A stretch of 64,000 bases of DNA from Persicitalea sp964500445 (GTDB taxonomy: Bacteria > Bacteroidota > Bacteroidia > Cytophagales > Spirosomataceae): assembly GCA_964500445.1 (NCBI GenBank), contig CAZCOG010000035.1, positions 7,714-71,713 of the forward strand, read 5' to 3'. Position 1 is the stretch's first letter. The number at the start of each line of letters is the position of its first letter. Below, one piece after another: positions 17,590 to 26,491 of the stretch. The notes beneath the pieces were generated by a model. That model made no database searches, was not told the origin of the DNA, and worked only from the letters and a program-made list of their open reading frames with translations. The translations under genes and the position numbers were made by a program.

Positions 17590-18250
17590 TGGTTTACCCC
17601 AAAATGGCGAAGTCGATGACATCGGCCATGACCATATTATGACTTCGTACGACACGCCACTTCGTGTGGATGCCTTTGCTATGGACGACGATATCAAAAT
17701 AGAACTTATTGAGAAGCATTTTCGCCACATTATGGAAATTATGGGCCTCGACCTCACCGATGACAGCCTGAATGGCACGCCTCTCCGGGTCGCCAAAATG
17801 TTTATAAAGGAGAATTTTAGCGGTTTGAATCCCGAGAATAAGCCTGCCATTACACTTTTTGAAAACAAATACAAATACGGCGAAATGCTGGTGGAAAAGG
17901 ATATTACCGTGTTTTCAAACTGTGAACACCATTTCGTTCCGATTTACGGCAAAGCCCACGTTGCCTATATTTCAAGTGGAGAGGTGATTGGACTTTCTAA
18001 GTTGAATCGGATTGTGCAATATTATTCCAAACGTCCACAGGTACAGGAAAGGCTTACTGTTCAGATCGCCAACGAGTTAAAGGAAGTTTTGAAAACTGAG
18101 GACGTTGCCGTAGTTGTCGACGCGCAGCACATGTGCGTGCAATCCCGTGGAATTCAGGACTCAGGTAGCTCTACAATTACCTCCTTTTATGGGGGAAAAT
18201 TTAGGGAAGAGTCAACCCGAAAAGAGTTTCTCAGCTATTTGGAAATGTAG
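17567..18250 (+). CDS. folE: GTP cyclohydrolase I
   Basis: FolE converts GTP to 7,8-dihydroneopterin triphosphate, the entry to folate and to the QueD reaction. The zinc site is complete: Cys119 and His122 in NCEHHFVP, and Cys190 in QHMCVQSRG. The GDSGSS-like QDSGSSTITSF block and the final FYGGKF stretch are also conserved. Length is 227 residues with a variable 40-residue N-terminus. The start inside the end of queD implies translational coupling. A later in-frame ATG (17639) would remove the overlap but also residues that look like the usual Bacteroidota N-terminus. Confidence 0.95.
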   Translation: MLNTPPNNGLPQNGEVDDIGHDHIMTSYDTPLRVDAFAMDDDIKIELIEKHFRHIMEIMGLDLTDDSLNGTPLRVAKMFIKENFSGLNPENKPAITLFENKYKYGEMLVEKDITVFSNCEHHFVPIYGKAHVAYISSGEVIGLSKLNRIVQYYSKRPQVQERLTVQIANELKEVLKTEDVAVVVDAQHMCVQSRGIQDSGSSTITSFYGGKFREESTRKEFLSYLEM

Positions 18251-18298
18251 TTTAAGATAACTGTCAGCTGAATCAGGTACCACCAATAAAAGTCTATT

Positions 18299-19006
18299 TT
18301 GAAAACAAGATTTGAAAATAAGAATATCCTCATTATTGGGGCAAGTACCGGGATTGGGCACGAGGCCGCCAGCCAAATTTTAACCGAAGGTGGTTCCGTG
18401 TATGTGGCTGGTCGGCATAAGCCTGACTTAGATATTAACTATATAGAATGGGATGCTCTCTCACCCGATGATTCTGTTTTCAATAATCTTCCTGATACAC
18501 TTCATGGCCTGATTTACTGCGCCGGAACGATCAATCTAAAACCGTTTGGCCGCTTGACGCTGGAGAATTTTAATACTGACTTCCAGATAAATACTCTTGG
18601 TGCAGTGGCAGCATTGCAGCCTAATATCAATCGGCTCAAAAAGGCCAAAGGCGCCGGGGTAGTATTTTTTAGTAGTGTGGCTGCCAATACAGGATTTACC
18701 TTTCATACCTCGATATCCTTGGCGAAAGGAGGATTGCAGGGGTTGGCGATTGCCCTTGCGGCTGAGTTTGCCCAGGCAGGGATCCGTTTCAATGTTATAG
18801 CGCCATCCCTGACCGATACACCGCTAGCTGAACTACTTCTTTCATCCGATGATAAAAGAGAAGCTTCAGCAAAACGGCATCCGTTGGGTAGATTTGGCAC
18901 AACCCATGATATGGCTACTGCTGCAACCTACCTTATCAGCGACGAGGCAGGTTGGATTACCGGGCAAATTCTAGGAGTCGATGGTGGAATGGGAAAACTT
19001 AAATAG
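18299..19006 (+). CDS. SDR-family oxidoreductase lacking the catalytic tyrosine
   Basis: A 235-residue Rossmann protein with the cofactor motif GASTGIG at 14-20 and the CAG strand motif (YCAGT). The active-site serine is present at 125-126 (FFSSVAA). In the normal YxxxK position the sequence reads ISLAK, so Tyr is replaced by Ile139 while Lys143 remains. The C-terminal VDGGM block is intact. Start is a TTG, since no ATG or GTG fits before the glycine motif. It follows folE by 48 bases, so a pteridine-related role is possible but unproven. Classical dehydrogenase activity is doubtful. Confidence 0.85.
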   Translation: MKTRFENKNILIIGASTGIGHEAASQILTEGGSVYVAGRHKPDLDINYIEWDALSPDDSVFNNLPDTLHGLIYCAGTINLKPFGRLTLENFNTDFQINTLGAVAALQPNINRLKKAKGAGVVFFSSVAANTGFTFHTSISLAKGGLQGLAIALAAEFAQAGIRFNVIAPSLTDTPLAELLLSSDDKREASAKRHPLGRFGTTHDMATAATYLISDEAGWITGQILGVDGGMGKLK

Positions 19007-19031
19007 CGGCTTATCAGCAGTAAGTACTCTA

Positions 19032-19961
19032 TTAAACCATTTTCCCTACTTTTTCAAGAATTTCTTTCGTTTTTCTGATACCTTCATACTCGTCTATTTT
19101 ATTGCCTTCGTATTCGATGCCGACAGTACCTTTGAAACCGCTCTCTTTTACTATTTTCATCATCTTGAGATAATCGGTTTCGACGACATTGCCATTTGCG
19201 TCGAAATCGTAGGTCTTGGCACTAACGCCTTTGGCATAGGGCATCAACTCTTTGACACCCTGATATCGGTCATATTCTTTCTCGCATTCGTAAGAACCTT
19301 TTTTCCGTTCTAGGCAGAAGTTTCCAAAATCAGGAAGGGTGCCAACATTTTTCAAGTCTACTTGCTTCATGACCCCAGACAACCATTGGCCGTTCGATGA
19401 ATAACCGCCATGGTTCTCAACGATGACATTGATTTTCTCTTTTCCTGCATATTCACCTAATTTCCCCAAACCGTCAATGGCCGCTTTGGCTACTTCTTCC
19501 GCAGTCCCGGTGCCGAAAGCATTTACTCGGATGGTTTGACAACCCAGATATTTAGCTGCTTCTACCCATTTATAATGATTTTCTACTGCCTGATTACGCT
19601 TGGTATCGTCTAATTCACCAAGTCCACCCTCTCCATCAATCATGATCAGGTGGTTTTTTATATCATTGTCCTTACAACGTTGGAGGAGTTCATTGAGGTA
19701 GGTAGTATCTTTCGCTTTATCTTTGAAAAACTGATTTACGTACTCCACGATACCAATATCAAATTGCTTTCTGGCGATTTCCGGAAAGTCCATATTGGTG
19801 ATTTTTTTGGCAAAAAGGGCTTTATGCAATGACCACTCGGCTAGCGATATATCGAAAAACATTTTCTTCTTCAATGAATTGGCTAGCAAATCGGAGTAGG
19901 AAGACGCGCCTAGAAGGCCAATCCCAACAGACTTTAAAAATTCTCTTCTATTTTGTGACAT
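19032..19961 (-). CDS. Sugar phosphate isomerase/epimerase family TIM-barrel protein, exported
   Basis: The N-terminus NRREFLKSVGIGLLGASSY is a Tat-like leader, so the protein is probably periplasmic. The remaining 280 residues form an AP-endonuclease-2/xylose-isomerase-like TIM barrel. Likely metal ligands are Glu and His in VIVENHGG, Asp in LPDFGNF and Glu in GIEYEG near the C-terminus. Members include hydroxypyruvate isomerase and sugar epimerases; the substrate here is unknown. It is convergent with the SDR gene and directly precedes nothing obviously related to sugar use. Confidence 0.8.
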   Translation of the reverse strand: MSQNRREFLKSVGIGLLGASSYSDLLANSLKKKMFFDISLAEWSLHKALFAKKITNMDFPEIARKQFDIGIVEYVNQFFKDKAKDTTYLNELLQRCKDNDIKNHLIMIDGEGGLGELDDTKRNQAVENHYKWVEAAKYLGCQTIRVNAFGTGTAEEVAKAAIDGLGKLGEYAGKEKINVIVENHGGYSSNGQWLSGVMKQVDLKNVGTLPDFGNFCLERKKGSYECEKEYDRYQGVKELMPYAKGVSAKTYDFDANGNVVETDYLKMMKIVKESGFKGTVGIEYEGNKIDEYEGIRKTKEILEKVGKMV

Positions 19962-19998
19962 TCTGGGTCAGGAGTTATAATGATGGAATTTGATTTTT

Positions 19999-21003
19999 TT
20001 ATTTGAGTTTAACCTCAGTGAAGAGTTTTTGATTTTTGGCCAAATTAACGACATCCCAGTCAATATCGTGTTGAAAAGCATGACTTCTTACCGGGCAATT
20101 TTCTAATCGGCAAAAGTAACAGCATTCGGGCAGGCAGGGGTCGGCGTGCACAAAAATTTCGGTTTCACCGGGGTGGTTTTCTTTCAAAACATTCTCAAAC
20201 TCACGCACTGCATCGTGTGATTGTTGTAGCGTCCAATAATAAGGTAAAGTCAAGTGAGTATCGACGTGTAAGTCAGCGCCGTACTGCTGTACTCGCAGAT
20301 TGTGAACATCTACCCAGTAATCTTTTTTATGCTTCCTAATCGCTTCAACAACGTTTTCCAGCAAATCACGATCACTTTCGTCCATCAATCCTGCCACTGA
20401 TTTTCTGACGAGTTGAAAACCATTAAAGGCAATCAATACTCCAAAAAACAGTGATGCGGCGCTATCTATCCAATCCAATCCGGTAATTAATACCAATATT
20501 ACGCTTACAATTAAAAGAATACTGCTCACCGCATCCGATAATAAATGCCGGCCGTCAGCGGTCAGCGCCAATGAATTGTGCGCTTTCCCTTCCTTTACGA
20601 GGAAATAACCTATTCCACCGTTAATAAGAATGGTGATGGCAATCAAGCCAGAACCCAGCGTCAAATTGGCCAGGGGAGCAGGGTTCAGAAATCGTTGAAT
20701 GGCACCTACGCAGATAAAAACGGCTGCGGTGATAATAAGCGCCCCTTCAAATCCCGCAGAAAAAAATTCGACTTTCCCGTGACCATATGGATGATTTGTA
20801 TCCTTCGGCAGGGCAGAAAGCCGGATGCTATAAAGAGCGAATCCACTGGCAAAAATATTGATAATCGATTCGAGGGCATCGCTGAGGATGGCATTCGAAT
20901 CGGTGAGGTAATAAGCCAGAAATTTAATGCCAGATAAAAGGATGCTCATCAGGAAAGAGAGCAGTATCAGGCGAATCTTGCGCTTATTTTGGTTTATTTG
21001 CAT
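19999..21003 (-). CDS. Cation diffusion facilitator (CDF) transporter with Cys-rich tail
   Basis: An inner-membrane divalent-metal/proton antiporter with six predicted helices (about 15-215) and a cytoplasmic C-terminal domain. The metal-site signature HPYGHGKVEF and a second HxxxD in ADGRHLLSDAVSS are present. The tail carries five cysteines in CLPECCYFCRLENC, a pattern that could bind metal. I use the ATG at 21003 rather than the one at 21060, because the longer frame would run over the promoter candidate at 21027-21034 and the start of the divergent Nudix gene. Metal specificity (Zn, Fe, Mn) is not readable. Confidence 0.88.
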   Translation of the reverse strand: MQINQNKRKIRLILLSFLMSILLSGIKFLAYYLTDSNAILSDALESIINIFASGFALYSIRLSALPKDTNHPYGHGKVEFFSAGFEGALIITAAVFICVGAIQRFLNPAPLANLTLGSGLIAITILINGGIGYFLVKEGKAHNSLALTADGRHLLSDAVSSILLIVSVILVLITGLDWIDSAASLFFGVLIAFNGFQLVRKSVAGLMDESDRDLLENVVEAIRKHKKDYWVDVHNLRVQQYGADLHVDTHLTLPYYWTLQQSHDAVREFENVLKENHPGETEIFVHADPCLPECCYFCRLENCPVRSHAFQHDIDWDVVNLAKNQKLFTEVKLK

Positions 21004-21026
21004 TTTAAATCGAAATTCTACTTTCC

Positions 21027-21034
21027 CAAAGGTA
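21027..21034 (-). promoter_or_regulatory. -7 promoter element for the CDF transporter gene
   Basis: CAAAGGTA on the plus strand is TACCTTTG on the minus strand, fitting TAnnTTTG. Transcription would start near 21020, giving a 17-base leader to the ATG at 21003. No clear -33 element. Confidence 0.4.
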
Positions 21035-21051
21035 TTAAGAATATAATTTCC

Positions 21052-21597
21052 ATGACCCAAGAGAATAACTGGAAAACACTGTCTGACGAGGTAGTCTATG
21101 AAAACCCCTGGCTAAAACTTCACCACCGTGACGTTATAAATCCAGCCGGAAAACCAGGTATTTACGGATTGGTTAGTTTCAGGAATAAGGCAATTGGTAT
21201 TATTCCGCTTGATGAGGAAAATAATGTTTATTTGGTCGGACAATACAGGTACACACTCGATGAGTACTCTTGGGAAATTCCCGAAGGCGGTGGGCCGGTA
21301 GGAGAAGATCCGCTGGATGCTGCCAAAAGAGAGTTAAAAGAAGAGACAGGATTGAAGGCCGAAAAATGGATTAAAATTGCCCGAATACATACTTCCAATT
21401 CAGCAACGGACGAGGAGGGGTTTCTTTATACAGCCGAAGGCCTCAGTCAACACGAGACAGAACCAGAGGATACCGAAGAACTCATGGTAAAAAAAGTTTC
21501 ACTTGTCGAAGCGGTTGATATGGTCATGCGATCTGAAATTACGGATGCACTTTCTGTCTGCGGTATCCTGATGGTAGCAAGAATCAAAGGCATCTAA
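21052..21597 (+). CDS. Nudix hydrolase, ADP-ribose pyrophosphatase-like
   Basis: A cytosolic pyrophosphohydrolase of 181 residues. The Nudix box Gx5Ex7REUxEExGU is complete, running from the second Gly of EGGG to KEETGL near residues 76-98. The flanking YRYTLDEYSWEIPEGG strand is typical of ADP-ribose pyrophosphatases. The preferred start MTQENNWKTL at 21052 avoids overlap with the divergent transporter gene; an in-frame ATG at 20989 does not. Substrate is inferred from subfamily resemblance. LysE follows two bases later. Confidence 0.88.
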   Translation: MTQENNWKTLSDEVVYENPWLKLHHRDVINPAGKPGIYGLVSFRNKAIGIIPLDEENNVYLVGQYRYTLDEYSWEIPEGGGPVGEDPLDAAKRELKEETGLKAEKWIKIARIHTSNSATDEEGFLYTAEGLSQHETEPEDTEELMVKKVSLVEAVDMVMRSEITDALSVCGILMVARIKGI

Positions 21598-21599
21598 AT

Positions 21600-22211
21600 A
21601 TGCTCGAAGCAAGTTTTTACGGATTTGTCACTGGAGTTCTGCTTTGCCTTACCTTCGGTACTGTTTTCTTTTCTCTGGTACAAAATAGTGTCGACAATGG
21701 CTATCGTAGCGGTATGAAAATTGCCTTGGGCGTAGTAGTTTGTGATGCTATATTTGTATTTTTTGCCATTTTTGGCACAGCTTTGTTGCCGCATATTGAG
21801 GGTTTTGAGACATGGATGGCCGGGGCAGGGATCATATTTCTTTTAGTACTTGGCTTAAATAATCTGTTTAGAAATCAACCACAGATAGTCTACCCAAAAT
21901 CTAGGTTTGGGAATTTTATCTTTTACTTTTCAACTGGCTTTTTATTAAATGGCCTAAATCCCGTCAATTTTATCAGTTGGGTTACCATTGCCACTTATGT
22001 TCGTTCAACATTACACTACGGAACCGATCAATTAAGTTTGTTTTTCGGAATGAGCTTATTAGCAATCCTGCTTACCGAGTCGGGAATAGCCTTATCTGCC
22101 CACCGTCTCAAAAGGATTTTTACCCCCAGAGCGGTGAAAATATTCAATCAGGTCACAGGGTTGGTTTTTATTTTTATTGCATGTCAGATTGCCTACTCAG
22201 TGTTTTTTTGA
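21600..22211 (+). CDS. LysE-family translocator
   Basis: An inner-membrane exporter of about 203 residues with six hydrophobic segments. The first helix FVTGVLLCLTFGTVFFSLVQ is the usual LysE N-terminus, with the pore-lining Gly-Thr in place of the frequent PGP. NGLNPVNFISW near residue 120 is the second conserved motif. Members export amino acids or small metabolites, and the substrate is unknown. It begins two bases after the Nudix stop, so the two are probably co-transcribed. Confidence 0.85.
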   Translation: MLEASFYGFVTGVLLCLTFGTVFFSLVQNSVDNGYRSGMKIALGVVVCDAIFVFFAIFGTALLPHIEGFETWMAGAGIIFLLVLGLNNLFRNQPQIVYPKSRFGNFIFYFSTGFLLNGLNPVNFISWVTIATYVRSTLHYGTDQLSLFFGMSLLAILLTESGIALSAHRLKRIFTPRAVKIFNQVTGLVFIFIACQIAYSVFF

Positions 22212-22239
22212 CTTGGGAGTAGACTCTCTATTAAAAATT

Positions 22240-23796
22240 TCAAACATATCCATTTAACTTCAGGAACGTTTCCCAATCGCCAATCAGGTTTTTCTTTAAA
22301 ACGCGGGGAAATTTATGTTGTCCGCCCATTTTACCTTTAGTTTCCATCCAGCCATAAAATGCTTCATTGGGGAGCATAGTGACGAAGATGTCTTTCAGAG
22401 CGTGCTTTCTCTCAATTGCATAGTCATCATTTACTTTGCTGAGTTTTGCATCAATGAGTCTTTTTATTTCAACCGCATCAACATTCTGGTCGCTGCCAAT
22501 ATACCAGTGATGAGCAAATAAAGAGCCATGAGATACCCCTGCCACGGTAAATTCTTTGACGGTAATTCCCAGTTCATTCGAGATCAAATCGATGGCTTTA
22601 TTCATATTATCGACCGACAGGTGTTCTCCGCACAAACTAAGATAGTGCTTGGTTCTACCAGTGATGACAATTTCGGCGTTTGCCTTGTCGACAAATTTAA
22701 CTGTGTCACCGATCAGGTATCGCCAGGCACCTGCGCAAGTTGAGATAAGTAGAGCATATTCTTTGCCTTCCTCTACCTCATTCACCATCAGTGTTTCGGG
22801 ATTATCCTTGATTTCGCCTTCCGTATTGAAGTTCACATCATTGAAGGGGACAAACTCGAAAAATATCCCATTGTCCATGACCAGCTGCATTCCGGCAGAA
22901 CTAGGGCGTGGCTGATAAGCTAGAAAGCCTTCCGAAGCCAGATAAGTATCAATATAAATTAGGGGTTTACCTAAAAGCCGCTCAAAACCTTTTTTGTAAG
23001 GTTCAAACGAAACACCTCCATGCCCGAACACCAATAGATTAGGCCAAATTTCATGAATGTTTTTAAGTTTATAGTGGTCTATGATCTTTTCCATCAATAA
23101 TTGGATCCAGGCCGGAACACCCACGACGAATCCGATGTCCCAGTCTTTGGCCTGAAGAGTAATTTCTTCCAGTTTTAGCGCCCAATCTTTCTCCGCGGCT
23201 ATTTTTTCACCTGGCTTATAATATGGCTTGAACCAAAAAGGAATCTGGCTTGCGTTAATCCCACTCAGATCTCCTTCGTAATGGTTCTCTTTTCGATTCA
23301 AGTCGGTGCTTCCGCCCAGCATCAGAAACCCTTTTTCGTAGAGTTTATCTGGAAGGTTCTTATACCGGCCCAGGCTGAGAATCTGCCGGATGCTGGCTCT
23401 CTGCATTGCCCGGGACATAGCATTGGTTACTGGGATGTGCTTGGTAGAGGCTTCTGATGTACCGGAACTCAGAGCAAAGTACTTTACCTGGCCTGGCCAG
23501 GTGACGTCTTTTTCGCCATCCAACAGCCGATGCCACCATTCTTTATAGATTTTGTTGTAATCATAAACTGGAACGATACTCTTGTACTTTTCGTAGAATC
23601 CACTCGAATCATTGAAAAGCGAACTACTCAGTATTTCTTCAAATCTATATTTTTCTCCAAACTCTGTGTACCGTGCTTTGGAAACCAATTTTGCAAGAGT
23701 TCTTTTCTGTTGCTTGAAAGGATTGATTTTCCGGCGGGAAGCTACCAAACTTCCAACGCGAATTCCTCTTTTCAACAAACTGCCAATAATTGCCAT
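22240..23796 (-). CDS. GH3 auxin-responsive promoter family protein (acyl-acid amido synthetase fold)
   Basis: At 518 residues this is a full-length GH3-like member of the ANL adenylating superfamily. The ATP-binding motif FALSSGTSEASTKHIPVT is near residue 105-122. The DTYLASEGFLAYQP segment and the TGRTKHYLSLCGEHLS motif, with its conserved hinge, follow. Plant members join amino acids to jasmonate or auxin; the bacterial substrates are mostly uncharacterised. It sits downstream of surE on the same strand with 52 bases between. An ATP-dependent acyl-adenylating activity is well supported, a specific product is not. Confidence 0.88.
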   Translation of the reverse strand: MAIIGSLLKRGIRVGSLVASRRKINPFKQQKRTLAKLVSKARYTEFGEKYRFEEILSSSLFNDSSGFYEKYKSIVPVYDYNKIYKEWWHRLLDGEKDVTWPGQVKYFALSSGTSEASTKHIPVTNAMSRAMQRASIRQILSLGRYKNLPDKLYEKGFLMLGGSTDLNRKENHYEGDLSGINASQIPFWFKPYYKPGEKIAAEKDWALKLEEITLQAKDWDIGFVVGVPAWIQLLMEKIIDHYKLKNIHEIWPNLLVFGHGGVSFEPYKKGFERLLGKPLIYIDTYLASEGFLAYQPRPSSAGMQLVMDNGIFFEFVPFNDVNFNTEGEIKDNPETLMVNEVEEGKEYALLISTCAGAWRYLIGDTVKFVDKANAEIVITGRTKHYLSLCGEHLSVDNMNKAIDLISNELGITVKEFTVAGVSHGSLFAHHWYIGSDQNVDAVEIKRLIDAKLSKVNDDYAIERKHALKDIFVTMLPNEAFYGWMETKGKMGGQHKFPRVLKKNLIGDWETFLKLNGYV

Positions 23797-23848
23797 ATCT
23801 TTGAATTATACTATTTATTGATTTTCTGGAAGAAAAACTTCTTCTTTT

Positions 23849-24670
23849 TCAATGCTCGATTTCAACGGGATTTAGTTTCCACTCAGTCATCTTATCAAGG
23901 GCAAGATAAGACGTGAGATCATACTGACAGGGAACTACAGAAACGTAATTTTGCGACAACGCCCATTCGTCCGTATCCTCTTTGTCCAGATCAAAATTCA
24001 CGAAATCTCCGGCCATCCATAAGTAGCCTCGCCCATAGGGGTCTTTCCGATAATCAAATTTTTCCTGCCACTTTGCATTTGCCTGCCGGCAAACTTTTAC
24101 ACCCCGAATTGGGGTATCAGACTCCGCTGGAAAGTTGACATTAAGTGCCACACCTTTCGGAATTCCGTTCTCCAATGCTGCTTTTGTGATCGACAATACA
24201 AATTCCTTAACATGATCAAAAGTAGCATTGTCCCGATAATCACACAAAGAAAAACCGATTGCCGGAATTCCTTCGATGGCGGCCTCTATTGCAGCGGACA
24301 TAGTACCGGAATATAAGACACTTATCGAGCTATTGCTTCCATGATTGATGCCACTTACAACCAAGTCAGGCACTCTGTCTTTCAAAACATAATGTTTGGC
24401 CAGTTTTACGCAATCGGCCGGGGTTCCAGAACACTCATACTCGACTACTTTGGCAAATATTTCAGTAGAATATAGCCTTAACGGCTCACCAATCGTAATG
24501 GCATGCCCCATACCTGATTGTGGACTATTGGGTGCTACCACAATTACCTCCCCAAGTGTTTGCATCAATTCTACCAATGTTCGGATACCTAACGATGTAA
24601 TTCCATCATCATTTGTTACCAGAATTAATGGTTTTTTGGTTTCATTGGAAGGCTCTTTGTTAATTTTCAT
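23849..24670 (-). CDS. surE: 5'/3'-nucleotidase SurE
   Basis: SurE is a metal-dependent phosphatase that removes phosphate from nucleoside monophosphates and short polyphosphate, linked to stationary survival. The metal-binding LVTNDDG motif is at residues 17-23, with Asp21 and Asp22. The PNSPQSGMGHAIT loop and VSGINHGSN segment complete the active site. Length 273 is normal and includes a ten-residue N-terminal extension. Its start overlaps the trhO stop by four bases, so it is coupled to it. Confidence 0.94.
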   Translation of the reverse strand: MKINKEPSNETKKPLILVTNDDGITSLGIRTLVELMQTLGEVIVVAPNSPQSGMGHAITIGEPLRLYSTEIFAKVVEYECSGTPADCVKLAKHYVLKDRVPDLVVSGINHGSNSSISVLYSGTMSAAIEAAIEGIPAIGFSLCDYRDNATFDHVKEFVLSITKAALENGIPKGVALNVNFPAESDTPIRGVKVCRQANAKWQEKFDYRKDPYGRGYLWMAGDFVNFDLDKEDTDEWALSQNYVSVVPCQYDLTSYLALDKMTEWKLNPVEIEH

Positions 24671-25641
24671 TCCGTGGTAGTTTTCTGAATTTTTTCTTGT
24701 TTCTTGATACTTCTAAAACCCTGAATCGGGTTGTAGTGGTTGCTCTTGATAGCGTAGTTTCCGGTACCATCGTATTGGCGTTTAGCCGGATGCTGCTGGC
24801 ACTCCGGTGAGCAGGCGCCTTCCAACTCTTGCCCGCAATTGATACAGATTGGTGCGTGCAGGTTGCACACCGGATTGGCGCAGTTCACCATACGGTCGCA
24901 AGCGGTGCCGCATACATGACAGGTCGAAATTATTTCAGGATTGACCCGATTCACATCGACCGCCACACGGTTGTCAAAAACATAACACTTGCCATCAAAA
25001 TTTTCGCCCCCTTCTTCGAGTCCATAGCGGATTATTCCCCCATGTAGTTGATATACGTTTTCGAATCCCCGCTCTAATAGATAAGCGCTAGCCTTTTCGC
25101 ATTTGATACCACCCGTGCAATACGTAACGATTTTTTTATCCCGTAAATGTTCAATTTCAGAGATATGCTCAGGCAACTCTCTAAGGTTTTCCATATCAAA
25201 AGTTATGGCACCTTTAAAGCGTCCGACACTATGCTCGTAATTGGACCTCATATCTACCAAAACTACCTCGGGATCATCTAGCATTTGCCTAAATTCATTC
25301 GGCTCAACATACTTACCGGTACGAACGTTAGGGTTGACAGGGAGGTCGGAATTGACAATTTCATCTTTTACCCTTACGTGTAATTTTTTGAAGGCGTGGC
25401 TGTCGTGTTCTTCAATCTTAAATTGTACCCTATTAAATCTAGGGTCGTTGCGTATGTATTGCATATAGGCAACACAATCTGATTCAAGTCCGGAAACCGT
25501 ACCGTTAAGTCCTTCCTTCGAGACTATTATTCGTCCCAGCAGACTATTGTTAAGACAAAAGAGATGGTGCTCATCCCGGTAAGAAACGGGATCATCGATC
25601 TCAGCATATAGGTAGTATAATATAACGCGGTAATCTTTCAT
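24667..25641 (-). CDS. trhO: tRNA uridine-34 hydroxylase TrhO (rhodanese family)
   Basis: TrhO makes 5-hydroxyuridine at wobble position 34 of several tRNAs with oxygen. The acylphosphatase-like N-terminal domain (1-95) precedes the rhodanese domain (about 112-210), with catalytic Cys175 in VTYCTGGIKCEKA. A C-terminal cysteine-rich tail (about 246-290) has several CxxC pairs (CHVC, CINC) that could bind zinc. The 324-residue size is normal for the YceA group with this tail. It heads the trhO-surE-GH3 series. A TATCTTTG -7 box lies on the minus strand at 25674-25667. Confidence 0.9.
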   Translation of the reverse strand: MKDYRVILYYLYAEIDDPVSYRDEHHLFCLNNSLLGRIIVSKEGLNGTVSGLESDCVAYMQYIRNDPRFNRVQFKIEEHDSHAFKKLHVRVKDEIVNSDLPVNPNVRTGKYVEPNEFRQMLDDPEVVLVDMRSNYEHSVGRFKGAITFDMENLRELPEHISEIEHLRDKKIVTYCTGGIKCEKASAYLLERGFENVYQLHGGIIRYGLEEGGENFDGKCYVFDNRVAVDVNRVNPEIISTCHVCGTACDRMVNCANPVCNLHAPICINCGQELEGACSPECQQHPAKRQYDGTGNYAIKSNHYNPIQGFRSIKKQEKIQKTTTE

Positions 25642-25666
25642 CTTGTTAAATGCATTATTTCAAGCA

Positions 25667-25674
25667 CAAAGATA
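25667..25674 (-). promoter_or_regulatory. -7 promoter element for the trhO-surE-GH3 series
   Basis: CAAAGATA on the plus strand reads TATCTTTG on the minus strand, fitting TAnnTTTG. Start would be near 25660, with a leader of about 19 bases. The -33 element is not clear. Confidence 0.4.
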
Positions 25675-25867
25675 CAAACCCTAAACTTACACTGGGTAAA
25701 ACGCTTATTTTTGGCACATGACTGCATTATTACTTCAAAAGGACTGCTAACTTTGGCTTAGCAGCTAATAGATTTGTTAGCAAGTTTTTTAACTGGCTGA
25801 ATATTAAGGTTTTTTTATTTTGGTCTTTGGTCCGGCCAATCTATCTCATTATTAACATTTATCAAAA

Positions 25868-26479
25868 GTGCATATCGCGATTACAGGTAATATCGGAGCG
25901 GGAAAAACTACGCTCACCCAGATGCTCGGCAATCACTATGGCTGGGGAGTACTATATGAGGCCGTTGAGGGCAATCCTTACCTTGCAGATTTTTATAAGG
26001 ATATGGAACGCTGGGCCTTTAATTTGCAAATCTATTTTCTCAATAGCCGATTTGCCCAAGTTCAGAAAATACGGTCATTGACGTATTCTACAGTTATCCA
26101 AGACAGAACGATATATGAAGACGCGCATATTTTTGCGAGAAATCTATATGAATCCAAGATACTGACGGAAAGAGATTTTGAGTGTTACCTGTTACTGTTT
26201 GACTCGATTATTAACTCAGTACCGCCGCCCGATCTTATGATTTATCTGAAAGCGGATATTCCCAAGTTAGTTCACCAAATCAAAAAACGTGGGCGTGAAT
26301 TTGAATCAGATATTTCGATCGATTATCTCACTAACCTAAATGAGTATTACGAAAGATTCGTAAATACGTACGACCACGGCAAACTACTCGTAATCGATGT
26401 GAATGAAATTGATTTTGCGAATAATACGGATGACTTTCAGGCTATTGTATCCGTGTTGGACGGGGAATTATTTTATTAA
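25868..26479 (+). CDS. Deoxynucleoside kinase
   Basis: A salvage kinase that phosphorylates deoxyribonucleosides with ATP. The P-loop GNIGAGKTT is at residues 7-15, the substrate-binding Glu-rich YEAVEGNPYL follows, and QDRTIYEDAHIF contains the DR(S/T) motif. The lid region KKRGREFE carries the arginines. Length is 203 residues, as usual. The start is GTG, because no ATG occurs between it and the P-loop. The upstream region holds tandem inverted GCTAA/TTAGC repeats and two TAnnTTTG elements. The exact nucleoside preference is not readable. Confidence 0.9.
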   Translation: MHIAITGNIGAGKTTLTQMLGNHYGWGVLYEAVEGNPYLADFYKDMERWAFNLQIYFLNSRFAQVQKIRSLTYSTVIQDRTIYEDAHIFARNLYESKILTERDFECYLLLFDSIINSVPPPDLMIYLKADIPKLVHQIKKRGREFESDISIDYLTNLNEYYERFVNTYDHGKLLVIDVNEIDFANNTDDFQAIVSVLDGELFY

Positions 26480-26491
26480 TTTAATCAACCG

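Noticed and set aside
20578..20937. 119-residue plus-strand frame inside the CDF transporter gene
   Set aside because: The CDF gene on the minus strand has intact membrane helices and metal motifs; the other frame is basic and featureless.
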